A DNA stretch of 64,000 nucleotides from Acetobacterium sp. KB-1. Its GTDB lineage: Bacteria; Bacillota; Clostridia; Eubacteriales; Eubacteriaceae. Both the position numbers and the translations under genes were made by a program. The notes beneath the pieces were generated by a model that did not search any database, was not told where the DNA came from, and was given only the letters and a program-made list of their open reading frames with translations. Numbering within the stretch: the first letter of the stretch is position 1; every line of letters starts with the position of its first letter. Below are positions 1 to 8,730 of this stretch, piece after piece. The DNA lies in contig NZ_CP030040.1 of NCBI RefSeq assembly GCF_003260995.1, positions 248,001 to 312,000 of the forward strand, read 5' to 3'.

Positions 1-699
1 GCGGATATTTTTATCGTTGCGGCCTATGGACAGATCCTATCTAAAGAAATCTTAGCGATACCAGTCTATGGCGCCTTAAATATCCACGGCTCGTTATTGC
101 CGGAATATCGGGGCGCCGCACCAATTCAATGGGCGATCATCGACGGAAGAGCAAAAACAGGTGTTACCATTATGCAAATGGCCGAAGGTATGGATACCGG
201 AGATATGCTGGCAAAGGCGGAATGTCCAATTACGGAGACCACAACTTTTTTTAGCCTCTATCGTGATCTATCAGTTTTAGGCGCAGCTTTACTTATTGAA
301 ACGGTAAAAAATCTGATTGAAGGATCGCTGACGCCGGAGCCCCAAAATGATGCCTTGGCCACCTATGCCCAGAAAATACTTAAAGATACCGGTCATATCA
401 ATTGGACAAAAAGCAGTCGAGAGATACTATTTTTGATTAACGGTACGGATCCTGTGCCAGGGGCACATGCGGTTTATCGGGATCAAAAAATAAAATGCTT
501 TCTTCCTGAGATTATCGCCTGGGAAGGGCTAGAAAAACCGGGAACCATTGTTATCGCCAGTGATCGCAGCGGACTAGCGGTGAAAACCCGGGATGGCGCT
601 TTAAAGATTGGTTCCGTGCAAGCACCAGGTAAAAAGCGGATGGAAACCACTGTTTTTTTACGCGGGAAAAAAATGGAGACTGGAACAGTTTTAAACTAG
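1..699 (+). CDS. fmt: Methionyl-tRNA formyltransferase, C-terminal part
   Basis: Formylates the amino group of initiator Met-tRNA using 10-formyltetrahydrofolate, in the cytoplasm. The frame is open from base 1, so the N-terminus lies before the window. The visible part begins with the end of the formyltransferase fold (AYGQILS, then NIHGSLLPEYRGAAP, the family's HxSLLP signature with the catalytic Asn-His pair) and a downstream MAEGMDTGD segment carrying the conserved Asp. The last ~100 residues match the tRNA-binding C-terminal domain. In Firmicutes fmt usually sits with def, a YugP-type peptidase and rsmB, and the last two follow here. The identification is firm; only the start is missing. 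Confidence 0.96.
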   Translation, partial: ADIFIVAAYGQILSKEILAIPVYGALNIHGSLLPEYRGAAPIQWAIIDGRAKTGVTIMQMAEGMDTGDMLAKAECPITETTTFFSLYRDLSVLGAALLIETVKNLIEGSLTPEPQNDALATYAQKILKDTGHINWTKSSREILFLINGTDPVPGAHAVYRDQKIKCFLPEIIAWEGLEKPGTIVIASDRSGLAVKTRDGALKIGSVQAPGKKRMETTVFLRGKKMETGTVLN

Positions 700-757
700 T
701 CTAAGCAGTTCTTTAGGAAACGATGCTAAGATTTTAAAAAATAAAGGAGGATATGCA

Positions 758-1459
758 ATGTTTTTTTTAGAGTATTATTGGACGATGCTGATACTTGTTC
801 CGGGAATCATTTTTGCGGCCTATGCTCAGCACCAGGTAAGCAGCGCTTACAAAACCTATAGCAGGGTGCCAACTAAAAATGGGATGACTGGGGCAGACGC
901 AGCCCGTCTACTGTTAAACGCTAATGGATTAAATAGCATCAATATTGAAAACGTGGCAGGAAATTTAACCGATCACTACGACCCAAGGCATAAAATCATG
1001 CGCTTGTCTTCCGGAGTAGGACAACAGGCAAGCGTCGCAGCAGTCGGGATTGCCGCTCACGAAACGGGTCATGCAATTCAAGACAAGGAAGGCTATTGGC
1101 CGTTGCGGTTTAGAGGTTTTATTGTGCCCATCACTGGTTTTGCCTCAAATTTAGCCTGGCCACTTTTTTTTATCGGGCTTTTATTTGGACAAACCTCTGG
1201 TTGGGGAGTGACGTTTATGAATCTGGGAATCATTCTCTTTTCATTTAGTCTCTTTTTCACAATCGTTACCTTACCGGTGGAATTTAATGCCAGCAAGCGT
1301 GCCATTACTGCACTCGTTGACAATAATCTCTTGCAGCCGGGAGAAGAAGTTGGTGTTAAAAAGGTTTTAAGAGCAGCGGCGCTCACTTATGTTGCGGCTG
1401 CGCTAATGGCTTTGTTAACATTGATTCGGTTACTCGTATTAAGAGGTTCAAGAGATTGA
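758..1459 (+). CDS. Membrane zinc metallopeptidase, YugP/DUF232 family
   Basis: Predicted membrane-bound neutral zinc peptidase. A strong Shine-Dalgarno (aaaggagg) precedes the ATG. The N-terminus is a hydrophobic segment (residues ~5-22). The zinc site HETGH lies in AAHETGHAIQ at about residue 112, and two or three further hydrophobic segments follow (about 125-190 and the last 25 residues). The length of 233 aa is normal for the family. It sits between fmt and rsmB, a common Firmicutes arrangement, and its stop overlaps the rsmB TTG start by 4 bases, so the two are probably translationally coupled. The substrate is unknown. Confidence 0.9.
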   Translation: MFFLEYYWTMLILVPGIIFAAYAQHQVSSAYKTYSRVPTKNGMTGADAARLLLNANGLNSINIENVAGNLTDHYDPRHKIMRLSSGVGQQASVAAVGIAAHETGHAIQDKEGYWPLRFRGFIVPITGFASNLAWPLFFIGLLFGQTSGWGVTFMNLGIILFSFSLFFTIVTLPVEFNASKRAITALVDNNLLQPGEEVGVKKVLRAAALTYVAAALMALLTLIRLLVLRGSRD

Positions 1460-2781
1460 AAAATATTCGAAAAATTGCCTTAGAAACACTACTGAAAATT
1501 GACTATGATGGAGCCTACTCCAATCTGGAAATCAAAAGAACCTTGCAATGCCTTGTCATTAAAGACGAAGACCGTCGCCTTTACTTAAATATTGTTTATG
1601 GCTGTCTTCAAAATCAGATTTATTTGGATTATCTAATCAAACAGCAAAGTAGTCGACCCGTAAATAAGTTGCACAAAGAGGTTAGTGAGATATTAAGAAT
1701 AGCCATCTATCAACTCTATTTTTTGGATAAGATTCCCAATTATGCGATTGTCAATGAATCAGTCAATTTGGCCGCAGAGCTTCAGCCGCAGGCTAAAGGA
1801 TTCATTAATGGTGTACTGCGAAACATTATGCGAAAAATTGAAAGTGATGGAAAAGAATTTAAATTTGAGAACTGGGGAAATGAAAAGGAAGCATTGTCAA
1901 TACGCTATTCGGTGCCACTGTGGATTGTCCATAAGTATTATGAAGTTTTTGGTGTGGAAAAAGCCGAGGCAATCATTCCCCTGTTAAATGAAAAACCGCC
2001 ATTTACGGTGCGCTGTAACACTTTGAAAACATCACAAGATCAATTGATTAAAGACTTTCAGGGTGCCGGGGTCGATGTAATACCCGGAACCTTGTCGCCC
2101 AATGCCATCCACCTGACTAACCTGGGGATTTTTGAGAGTAACATTGAAAATTTTCATTTATACCGAGATGGCCATTTTCTAATTCAGGATCAGGCCGCGA
2201 TGCTGACGGTCGAGCGGTTAAATCCCAAACCGGGGGATCGGGTTTTGGACATGTGTGCGGCACCGGGCGGGAAAACAACCTATCTGAGTCAGATGATAAA
2301 AAATCAGGGACAGATCATTGGTCGGGATGTATACGCCAGTCGTCTGGAGCTTATCAAACAAAGCATGCAGCGGCTGGGTTGTACAAATATCAGTCTTGAA
2401 GATCAGGATGGCTGTGATTTTTCGCAAGCCGATGAAGCCTCATTTGATAAAATTCTATTGGACGCTCCCTGTACAGGTCTTGGGGTAATCAGACGAAAAC
2501 CGGAGATAAAATATCATAGTACCAAAGAAGGCCGCAAAGCATTGGTAAAGATGCAGGCGATCTTACTTGAAAATGCCGTCCGCTATCTAAAACCCGGTGG
2601 TGAGCTGCTTTATTCAACCTGCACCGTTAACAAAGATGAAAATGAAAATCAAATAAAAAAGCTTTTGGTTAAATTTCCCCGACTGCAGATCATTCCCGAT
2701 AACAAAGGCAATGACTATACCTATACCAGCCCTCTAATCGATGGCTGCGACAGTTTTTTTATGTGTTTATTAAAAAAATAG
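1456..2781 (+). CDS. rsmB: 16S rRNA (cytosine-967-C5)-methyltransferase RsmB
   Basis: Methylates C967 of 16S rRNA using S-adenosylmethionine. At 441 aa it has the usual two-part build: an N-terminal NusB-like RNA-binding domain (about 1-140) and a C-terminal Rossmann methyltransferase. Visible motifs are the SAM-binding DMCAAPGGKTTYL near residue 263, the DAPCTGLGVIRRKPE loop, and the catalytic STCTV cysteine near 390. Translation starts at a TTG that overlaps the stop of the upstream peptidase gene. A short gap carrying a new promoter separates it from rlmN. Confidence 0.95.
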   Translation: MKNIRKIALETLLKIDYDGAYSNLEIKRTLQCLVIKDEDRRLYLNIVYGCLQNQIYLDYLIKQQSSRPVNKLHKEVSEILRIAIYQLYFLDKIPNYAIVNESVNLAAELQPQAKGFINGVLRNIMRKIESDGKEFKFENWGNEKEALSIRYSVPLWIVHKYYEVFGVEKAEAIIPLLNEKPPFTVRCNTLKTSQDQLIKDFQGAGVDVIPGTLSPNAIHLTNLGIFESNIENFHLYRDGHFLIQDQAAMLTVERLNPKPGDRVLDMCAAPGGKTTYLSQMIKNQGQIIGRDVYASRLELIKQSMQRLGCTNISLEDQDGCDFSQADEASFDKILLDAPCTGLGVIRRKPEIKYHSTKEGRKALVKMQAILLENAVRYLKPGGELLYSTCTVNKDENENQIKKLLVKFPRLQIIPDNKGNDYTYTSPLIDGCDSFFMCLLKK

Positions 2782-2847
2782 CAAGGCTGGTTTTGTAACG
2801 GGCGGGCTTTGATAAACAATAACCAGAGAAAAAGAATTTTGAAAAAA

Positions 2848-2876
2848 TTGAATTTGTTCAATTGTTTTGATATAAT
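2848..2876 (+). promoter_or_regulatory. Sigma-A-type promoter for rlmN-prpC-prkC
   Basis: TTGAAT (2848-2853) and a perfect TATAAT (2871-2876) are separated by 17 bp, about 65 bp upstream of the rlmN start. No strong terminator is visible after rsmB, so this is probably an internal promoter boosting the rlmN-prpC-prkC group. Confidence 0.7.
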
Positions 2877-2939
2877 AATACAATCTATGTAAAGCATCCC
2901 GTTTAGTGTAATGCTTCTCTGATAGTATAGGAGTAAAAC

Positions 2940-3971
2940 ATGAAGGAAAATATTTTTGGCAAAGACATCAGTGAGTGTGAAGGACTCATGATCGGCCTTG
3001 GTGAAGCCAGGTATCGTGGGCAACAATTGTATCAATGGCTCTATGAGAAAAAATGTGAAAACTTTAGTGAGATGACCAATTTTTCCTGCGGTTTAAGAGA
3101 AAAGTTATCAAAAAAATATGAATTATTTCATGGTAGCATTCAAACCAAGCAGGAAGATCATCATGATGGTACAAAAAAATATTTAATTGAGCAAAAAGAT
3201 GGTCAATACATTGAAGCTGTGTTAATGCACTATGAACATGGCGCTTCGTTATGTGTGTCAACACAGGTTGGATGTAACATGGGGTGTAAATTCTGTGCCT
3301 CCACAAGGGGCGGTAAAATCAGAGATTTAAGCGCCGGAGAAATATTGGATCAGATTTATTTAGTAGAAAAAGAAGAAAATATGCGAATTTCTAATGTTGT
3401 CATCATGGGGATTGGCGAACCGCTTGATAATTATGATGAAGTGATCAAGTTTATTCGTATTGCCAATACGGGCTTTGGAATCGGTCAACGTAAGATCAGT
3501 CTTTCCACCTGTGGAATTATTCCGGGGATCGAAGCTTTAGCGGATGAAAATTTGCAGATTAATCTTGCCATATCGCTGCATTCTGTTTTTTCAGAGCAAC
3601 GAAAAGTGTTGATGCCAATCGCAAGTCGCTATGAGTTTGAGCCATTGATGGCGGCCTGTAAATCATATTTCAAAAAAACCGGAAGACGCATTACCTATGA
3701 GTATGCCCTAGTCGACGGTTATAATGATCGTGATGAAGATATCGTGGGATTGATCAAACTGTTAAAAGGAAGTCAAAACCATTTGAATCTGATTGGTTTA
3801 AATGAGATCCAGGAAACGGATTATAAAGAGAGTCCCCGATTAAAATACTTCCTTGGGGAGCTGGAAAAATACGGCATTAATGTTACGTTGAGGCGAAAAA
3901 TGGGAAGAGAAATTGACGCTGCATGTGGTCAGCTTCGAAAAAAAAGATATGAGGATAAGGTGAGTGTATGA
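2940..3971 (+). CDS. rlmN: Dual-specificity RNA methyltransferase RlmN
   Basis: Radical-SAM enzyme that methylates C2 of A2503 in 23S rRNA and of A37 in some tRNAs. The radical-SAM cluster motif CNMGCKFC (CX3CX2C) lies near residue 115, and the second catalytic cysteine is in DAACGQLR close to the C-terminus, as the methyl-transfer mechanism of the family requires. The length of 343 aa is typical. SD ggag lies 7-8 nt before the ATG. Its stop overlaps the prpC start (ATGA), the conserved rlmN-prpC-prkC order of Firmicutes. Confidence 0.97.
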   Translation: MKENIFGKDISECEGLMIGLGEARYRGQQLYQWLYEKKCENFSEMTNFSCGLREKLSKKYELFHGSIQTKQEDHHDGTKKYLIEQKDGQYIEAVLMHYEHGASLCVSTQVGCNMGCKFCASTRGGKIRDLSAGEILDQIYLVEKEENMRISNVVIMGIGEPLDNYDEVIKFIRIANTGFGIGQRKISLSTCGIIPGIEALADENLQINLAISLHSVFSEQRKVLMPIASRYEFEPLMAACKSYFKKTGRRITYEYALVDGYNDRDEDIVGLIKLLKGSQNHLNLIGLNEIQETDYKESPRLKYFLGELEKYGINVTLRRKMGREIDAACGQLRKKRYEDKVSV

Positions 3972-4714
3972 AATGTGCCTATGGATCCAATGTTGGATCA
4001 CTGAGAAAGGTAAATCAAGATGCCTACTTGGCAGCAACCATAAAAAATGTTGATCGTCTTTCTTATGTTTTTGCAGTGGCAGATGGACTGGGAGGGCATC
4101 GCAGCGGTGAAATAGCAAGTAAAACAGCGGTCGATTTTATTAAGAATAATTTATCGGGAATTAAAAATTATTTTGATCCCGAAGAGATGATGTCTTTTGT
4201 AAAAGCCATTAATTTAGAACTTAAAAAAAATGGTGACGATGAGCCCGCACGTTTGGGTATGGCAACAACCCTGACCATGTGTATCGTTGATGGAAATTAT
4301 TTGTGTATTTGTCATGTCGGCGACAGCCGAACCTACAGTATTACAGAGGATGCAATTATCCGCCTGACGAAAGACCACTCACTTGTTCAAATCCTGGTTG
4401 ATGAAGGAAAAATAACCCAAGAGGAAGCAGAAATACATCCCCAGAAAAATGTAATTACCCGGGCTCTGGGAACCGATAACTCAGTGAATGTTGATTTTTA
4501 TCGTTATGAGATCAATCCGGAAGCAATCTATATGATCTGTTCGGATGGTCTTTTTAATATGGTTTGCGACCAGGATATGAAGACCGTTATTTTGGAAAAT
4601 AGTCTGGAAGATGCAGCAAAAAAACTCATCGATCTGGCAAACATAAACGGAGGCAAGGACAATATCACCGTTGTCCTATTTAAGCCTCTGGAAGGGGTGC
4701 CAAATGCTAAGTAG
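3968..4714 (+). CDS. prpC: PP2C-family Ser/Thr protein phosphatase
   Basis: Metal-dependent phosphatase that opposes the adjacent PASTA kinase. PP2C motifs appear in order: NQDAY near residue 17, VADGLGGHRSGE near 38-49 (metal-binding Asp), CHVGDSRTY near 115, TKDHSL near 135, CSDGLFNMV near 190, and GGKDNITVV near the end (metal-binding Asp). The length of 248 aa is typical of PrpC/Stp. It overlaps rlmN by 4 bases and prkC by 11, so the phosphatase and kinase are probably made together. It is cytoplasmic, with no signal or membrane segment. Confidence 0.96.
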   Translation: MKCAYGSNVGSLRKVNQDAYLAATIKNVDRLSYVFAVADGLGGHRSGEIASKTAVDFIKNNLSGIKNYFDPEEMMSFVKAINLELKKNGDDEPARLGMATTLTMCIVDGNYLCICHVGDSRTYSITEDAIIRLTKDHSLVQILVDEGKITQEEAEIHPQKNVITRALGTDNSVNVDFYRYEINPEAIYMICSDGLFNMVCDQDMKTVILENSLEDAAKKLIDLANINGGKDNITVVLFKPLEGVPNAK

Positions 4715-6623
4715 AACCTTAGGAAAACGTTATGAGATTGTGGAATTAATTGGACGAGGTGGGATGGCCTATGTTTATAAAGCTCGGGATTTAAAACTGA
4801 ATCGTTATGTGGCAGTTAAAGTGCTACGTGAAGAGTATACTGAAAATGAACAGTTTATTAAAAAATTTGATCGGGAATCTCAAGCTGTCGCCTGTCTATC
4901 TCATCCTAATATTGTCGGCGTCTATGACGTTGGCGTTCAGGATAATATTTACTACATTATCATGGAATATGTCGATGGGATTACCCTGAAACAATACTTA
5001 ATGAGAAAAGGACGCCTTGATTATATTGAGGCCACCCGCTTTGTAATGGATATATCAAATGCTCTGCGGTGTGCTCATGAGAACAAAATTATTCATCGGG
5101 ATATTAAACCACATAATATTCTCTTGACTCGGGATCTGGTTCCCAAGGTTGCAGACTTTGGAATCGCCCGGGCGATTACCAGTTCAACGGTCACCATGAC
5201 CAATCAAACGATGGGTTCGGTTCACTATATTTCGCCGGAACAAGCCAAGGGTGGATTTGTGGATGAGCGATCGGATCTCTATTCATTGGGGATTTTATAT
5301 TATGAGCTGTTAACGGGAAAGCTTCCTTTTGACGAAGAAAATACCGTCACCATTGCGATCAAACACATTCAGGAAGAGATTGTCCCACCCAAGTTGCTGG
5401 AGCCCAAAATACCAGAACGCGTTAATCAGATTGTCATCAAGCTGACTCAAAAAAAACCGGACGAGCGCTATCAGAATACCGATGAACTTATGGAAGATCT
5501 TGAAGCACTGTTAGAAAACTTAAGTGTTGGGGCAGGTGATGGCAATCATCTGAGTAATGACACCCACATCATTCGAGAAGGACTTTTTCATGTTGAGAAC
5601 ACTGGCAGTCATGCGACGATTAATCCGGATGATGATGAGGATGATGACGAATATTATTATGAAACACCAAAAGAAACGGCAGCTAGAAAAAAGAAGCGTA
5701 AGATGGTGCTTCTTTCAGTGTTGGCTGTTGTGGGCATTCTGGCTATAAGTGCTATGGCATATGCCTTCTTTTCAGGAAAAACTGTTGATGTCCCGAATAT
5801 AACGGGGAAAACGACCACAGAAGCGAAAACCACGCTGGAGAAATTAAATCTGGTTCTGGAAATTGAAAAAGAAGTTTATAATGCAGAAGTAGAAGCGGGA
5901 TTGATCATTACTCAGAATCCGGAAAGCGGCAAGGAATTGCAAAGTGGGAAAACAGTCAAGGTAACAGTCAGCAAAGGAGTCAAGACCGGAAATATCCCGA
6001 CCGTTATCGGGATGAGTGAAACAGAGGCAATAAAAGCAATTGAAGCGGCTAATTTTGTGGTTGGTGAGATAAAGAGAGAGTTCAACAGCGATTATAATGC
6101 GGACATTGTTTTTCAAATGAATCCCAACGCAAATACGACGGCCAATGAAGGAACGAAGGTTACGATTTACGTAAGTAAGGGCGAAAATCTAGTCACTGTA
6201 CCAAGTGTAATTGGTCAAACGGAAGCCGATGCTAAAAATACCATTACGAAGGCGGGGTTGACAGTTGGAACAATTAGCTATGAAACCAGTGGTGATTATA
6301 CCAAAGGAATGGTTATGAAACAGTCTCCCACCGATGGGAATCAGGTTGCTAACGGATCAAATGTAGCGATTGTTATCAGCAGCGGGAAGAAATCGACGCA
6401 GAAATTGACCATTGATTTAAGTGAGTATATTCAAACGACTCCAGCAAAATCGGTTAAGGTTAGAGTTGTTTTAACTGCGGCAGATAATACCGAAACGGTA
6501 ATTTATGAAGGAACAAATCTGTCTGACGACGTCTTTTCAGTCAATGTCGAGGGTATTGATCGCGAAACCTATGAGGTATTTATTGATGGATCCAGCGTTG
6601 GAACGGGCTATATTGATTTTTAA
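4704..6623 (+). CDS. prkC: PASTA-domain Ser/Thr protein kinase PrkC
   Basis: Transmembrane kinase that senses muropeptides or cell-wall precursors outside and phosphorylates cytoplasmic targets. I place the start at ATG 4704 (MLSRTLGKRYEI), after the SD gaaggggtg. The kinase domain (about 8-270) shows GRGGMAYVY (P-loop), AVKVL (Lys), HRDIKPHN (catalytic loop) and DFGIA (Mg loop). An acidic Asp/Glu/Tyr stretch (~310-322) precedes one membrane helix (about 333-355). Outside are three PASTA repeats, each opening with a VPN/IPT/VPS-type motif and ending in VSKG or ISSG, then a ~70-residue beta-rich tail (from STQKLTID) outside the PASTA repeats. Length 639 aa. Confidence 0.95.
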   Translation: MLSRTLGKRYEIVELIGRGGMAYVYKARDLKLNRYVAVKVLREEYTENEQFIKKFDRESQAVACLSHPNIVGVYDVGVQDNIYYIIMEYVDGITLKQYLMRKGRLDYIEATRFVMDISNALRCAHENKIIHRDIKPHNILLTRDLVPKVADFGIARAITSSTVTMTNQTMGSVHYISPEQAKGGFVDERSDLYSLGILYYELLTGKLPFDEENTVTIAIKHIQEEIVPPKLLEPKIPERVNQIVIKLTQKKPDERYQNTDELMEDLEALLENLSVGAGDGNHLSNDTHIIREGLFHVENTGSHATINPDDDEDDDEYYYETPKETAARKKKRKMVLLSVLAVVGILAISAMAYAFFSGKTVDVPNITGKTTTEAKTTLEKLNLVLEIEKEVYNAEVEAGLIITQNPESGKELQSGKTVKVTVSKGVKTGNIPTVIGMSETEAIKAIEAANFVVGEIKREFNSDYNADIVFQMNPNANTTANEGTKVTIYVSKGENLVTVPSVIGQTEADAKNTITKAGLTVGTISYETSGDYTKGMVMKQSPTDGNQVANGSNVAIVISSGKKSTQKLTIDLSEYIQTTPAKSVKVRVVLTAADNTETVIYEGTNLSDDVFSVNVEGIDRETYEVFIDGSSVGTGYIDF

Positions 6624-6659
6624 AGATAAATAATTGGTTGATTAAAACTGAACTGATAC

Positions 6660-6751
6660 TACGGGTTTATATAACAATTAAGCATTCAATTCGTACATTT
6701 CCATGAAAGGTTCGACTGGAACAATGTTTCAATTGATTATACAGACCCGTA
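6660..6751 (+). ncRNA. Long-range RNA hairpin in the rsgA leader, no known family
   Basis: The 186-bp gap between prkC and rsgA holds a long imperfect hairpin. ACGGGT (6661-6666) pairs with ACCCGT (6745-6750). The helix continues as TATAACAATT (6670-6679) with AATTG-A-TTATA (6731-6741, one bulged A), then AAGCATT (6680-6686) with AATGTTT (6723-6729, one G-U). A tip hairpin TTCCA/TGGAA (6699-6703 with 6717-6721) has a 13-nt loop. That is about 27 pairs in 92 nt. No U-run follows, so it does not look like a terminator. It ends ~45 nt before the rsgA SD. It could be a leader RNA or a remnant of a small palindromic element. Confidence 0.45.
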
Positions 6752-6809
6752 TTTAATTTTCAGATGTAGCGATATCAGAAGAGAGAAAAGTTGCGCAAGG
6801 AGGATTAGA

Positions 6810-7697
6810 TTGATATCAAACGAACAGGTAACGGGAAAAATTATTAAGGGCATTGGCGGATTCTATTATGTTAAAACAAATCACGGCCATGAGGTGTTGG
6901 AGTGTAAGGCAAGAGGTGTCTTAAGGCACCAGAAAATCATACCAACCGTTGGTGATGAAGTGATGATTCAATCCGATAACCCTGGAGAATGGATGATCGA
7001 ATCGATTCTCCCGCGAAAAAACATCTTTATCAGACCCCCTGTGGCCAATGTTGATATTGGCCTGATTGTGTTTTCAATGACACATCCCAAACCGAATTTA
7101 TTACTTCTTGATATGCTATTAATTAGTTCGGAGATTCAAAATGTTACACCGGTTGTCTGCTTTACTAAAAGAGATTTGACAAGTTCTGTGGACGAAACGG
7201 CGATTAAAGAAATCTACGAAAAAACGCCGTATAAACTGTTTTTTTTCAGTCACAATGATACCGGCACCATGGATGAGATTATCGGCGAAATAGGCGGTAA
7301 AACAGCTTTTATGGCCGGCCCGTCAGGAGTTGGTAAATCGACCATGGCAAATTACTTATGTGCAGACCAAACCATGGAGACCGGCACCCTGAGTCAGAAA
7401 TTAAAAAGAGGGAAACATACGACCCGTCATGTGGAATTGTTAGAAACTAAAAACGGTGGTTTCTTGTTAGACACCCCTGGGTTTTCATCTTACCAGATTT
7501 CGGAAATGATCAAACCGGAAGAATTGCGGGAGTACTTTCCAGAATTCTCCCGCGGGGAATGCCGATTTAAAAGCTGTCTCCACAAAGAAGAGCCAGGCTG
7601 TGATGTAAAAGAAGCTGTTGCGGCGGGAAAAATCAGTGCCGTTCGATACGAACATTATTTAAGTTTATTGGATGAAATAAAAAAGGATCAATACTGA
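6810..7697 (+). CDS. rsgA: Ribosome small-subunit-dependent GTPase RsgA (YloQ)
   Basis: Circularly permuted GTPase that checks late 30S assembly. The start is a TTG after a strong SD (aaggagg). An OB-fold (about 1-70) is followed by the permuted G domain: TKRD (G4, ~118), GPSGVGKSTMAN (G1, ~171-182), TTRHVEL (G2/switch) and DTPGFSS (G3, ~216-222). It ends in a zinc knuckle in which CRFKSCLHKEEPGC gives the Cys/His ligands. The length of 295 aa is typical. The stop shares one base with the thiN start. In B. subtilis rpe lies between rsgA and thiN, but not here. Confidence 0.96.
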   Translation: MISNEQVTGKIIKGIGGFYYVKTNHGHEVLECKARGVLRHQKIIPTVGDEVMIQSDNPGEWMIESILPRKNIFIRPPVANVDIGLIVFSMTHPKPNLLLLDMLLISSEIQNVTPVVCFTKRDLTSSVDETAIKEIYEKTPYKLFFFSHNDTGTMDEIIGEIGGKTAFMAGPSGVGKSTMANYLCADQTMETGTLSQKLKRGKHTTRHVELLETKNGGFLLDTPGFSSYQISEMIKPEELREYFPEFSRGECRFKSCLHKEEPGCDVKEAVAAGKISAVRYEHYLSLLDEIKKDQY

Positions 7698-8332
7698 TGA
7701 AAGCGATCATTTTTACAAATGGTGAGTATCATAATAAAGTTTTTTACGCGAATTATGTAAATAAAATCAAGGCAGATTATCTGATCTGTGCTGATGGTGG
7801 AGCGAATTACGCCAGAGAACTAAACATTTACCCTGATATTATCATTGGGGATATGGATTCGATTACGGCGGAAACAAAAGCATTTTATAAAGAAACCAGG
7901 TATGCGTCGTATCCGCCTAAAAAAGATGAAACAGATACTGAGTTGGCAATTTCTCATGCGATAGAAAAAGGGGCAAGTGAGGTTGTTATCCTTGGTGGCC
8001 TGGGTTCCCGGATGGATCATAGCCTTGCCAATATCTATTTGCTGAAGCGCTTTATGGATGTTGGAATTGAAGCTGAAATAGTTAATGAAAATAATCGCAT
8101 TCGCTTAATTGGTAGAACAACAGAATTTCACTTTCCGATCGGTACGATTATTTCGTTATTGCCAATTGATGGCGATGTCGAGGAGCTGACGATTACCGGA
8201 TTTGAGTATCCCATCACTGCAGGACAAATGGTCATGGACAAACCGTATGGCATCAGCAATGTGACAAATAAAAGCACTCAGCAGATCATTTTAAAAAAGG
8301 GAACGCTGTTGATGGTTATTCCGAAAGATTAA
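7697..8332 (+). CDS. thiN: Thiamine pyrophosphokinase
   Basis: Transfers pyrophosphate from ATP to thiamine to make the cofactor TPP. The N-terminal catalytic domain shows CADGGANYA (~31-39), IIGDMDSI (~49-56), the pyrophosphate-site signature PPKKDETDTELAI (~75-87) and GGLGSRMDHSLANI (~101-114). The C-terminal thiamine-binding beta domain contains the KPYGISN segment. The length of 211 aa is typical. It is the last gene of the operon and is followed by a strong terminator. There is no TPP riboswitch upstream, which is expected for a salvage or housekeeping kinase inside an operon. Confidence 0.95.
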   Translation: MKAIIFTNGEYHNKVFYANYVNKIKADYLICADGGANYARELNIYPDIIIGDMDSITAETKAFYKETRYASYPPKKDETDTELAISHAIEKGASEVVILGGLGSRMDHSLANIYLLKRFMDVGIEAEIVNENNRIRLIGRTTEFHFPIGTIISLLPIDGDVEELTITGFEYPITAGQMVMDKPYGISNVTNKSTQQIILKKGTLLMVIPKD

Positions 8333-8400
8333 AAAAGTGAGAAGAATGTACAAACAGTAAGATGTTAAGCAGCGTGGAAATTAGATCGCTGTCAAACAGC

Positions 8401-8438
8401 TGCCAGACGAGCAGTGTGCTCGTTTGGCATTTTGCTTT
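8401..8438 (+). terminator. Rho-independent terminator after thiN
   Basis: Thirteen-base stem TGCCAGACGAGCA (8401-8413) with TGCTCGTTTGGCA (8417-8429), one G-U pair, loop GTG, then TTTTGCTTT. It ends the prpC-prkC-rsgA-thiN transcript. Confidence 0.88.
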
Positions 8439-8444
8439 GACACA

Positions 8445-8472
8445 AGAAAAAAGAGTCTCATTAAAGACTCTT
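8445..8472 (-). terminator. Rho-independent terminator after rpmB
   Basis: On the minus strand, AAGAGTCT pairs with AGACTCTT (plus positions 8465-8472 and 8451-8458) with a 6-nt loop, followed by a T-rich tail. It lies ~28 bp beyond the rpmB stop and is separate from the convergent thiN terminator. Confidence 0.85.
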
Positions 8473-8499
8473 CAACTATTGTTCCGAAGATAAAAGAGC

Positions 8500-8688
8500 C
8501 TAAGCTCTTTCGACTTTACCGGATCTCAAACAACGTGTACAAACACTAATTCGTTGTGGTGTACCTTCAATTACAACTTTAATTCTTTGCAAATTGGGTT
8601 TCCAAACTCGTTTATTGTGTTTATTTGAATGACTAACCTGGTTGCCACTAACAACGGTTTTTTTACATACAAAACATTCTTTAGCCAT
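8500..8688 (-). CDS. rpmB: 50S ribosomal protein L28
   Basis: Structural protein of the large ribosomal subunit. Its 62 aa begin AKECFVCKKTVVSGN after Met. Two Cys pairs, CFVC near the start and CTRC near residue 53, form the zinc-binding (C+) version of L28. The HSNKHNKRVWKPNLQ segment is the L28 core. SD ggaggt precedes the ATG on the minus strand. It lies opposite to and between the thiN and asp23 genes, the usual Firmicutes arrangement (rpmB divergent from asp23/yloU-fakA/yloV). Confidence 0.97.
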   Translation of the reverse strand: MAKECFVCKKTVVSGNQVSHSNKHNKRVWKPNLQRIKVVIEGTPQRISVCTRCLRSGKVERA

Positions 8689-8730
8689 GACATAACCTCC
8701 CTTACGCTTACCTTTTATAAAACAAGGTGT

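Noticed and set aside
1093-1386. 97-codon minus-strand frame inside the Zn peptidase gene
   Set aside because: It lies wholly within a well-supported gene, has no ribosome site and no family resemblance.
7500-7700. TPP riboswitch controlling thiN
   Set aside because: thiN overlaps rsgA and no THI-box sequence is visible.
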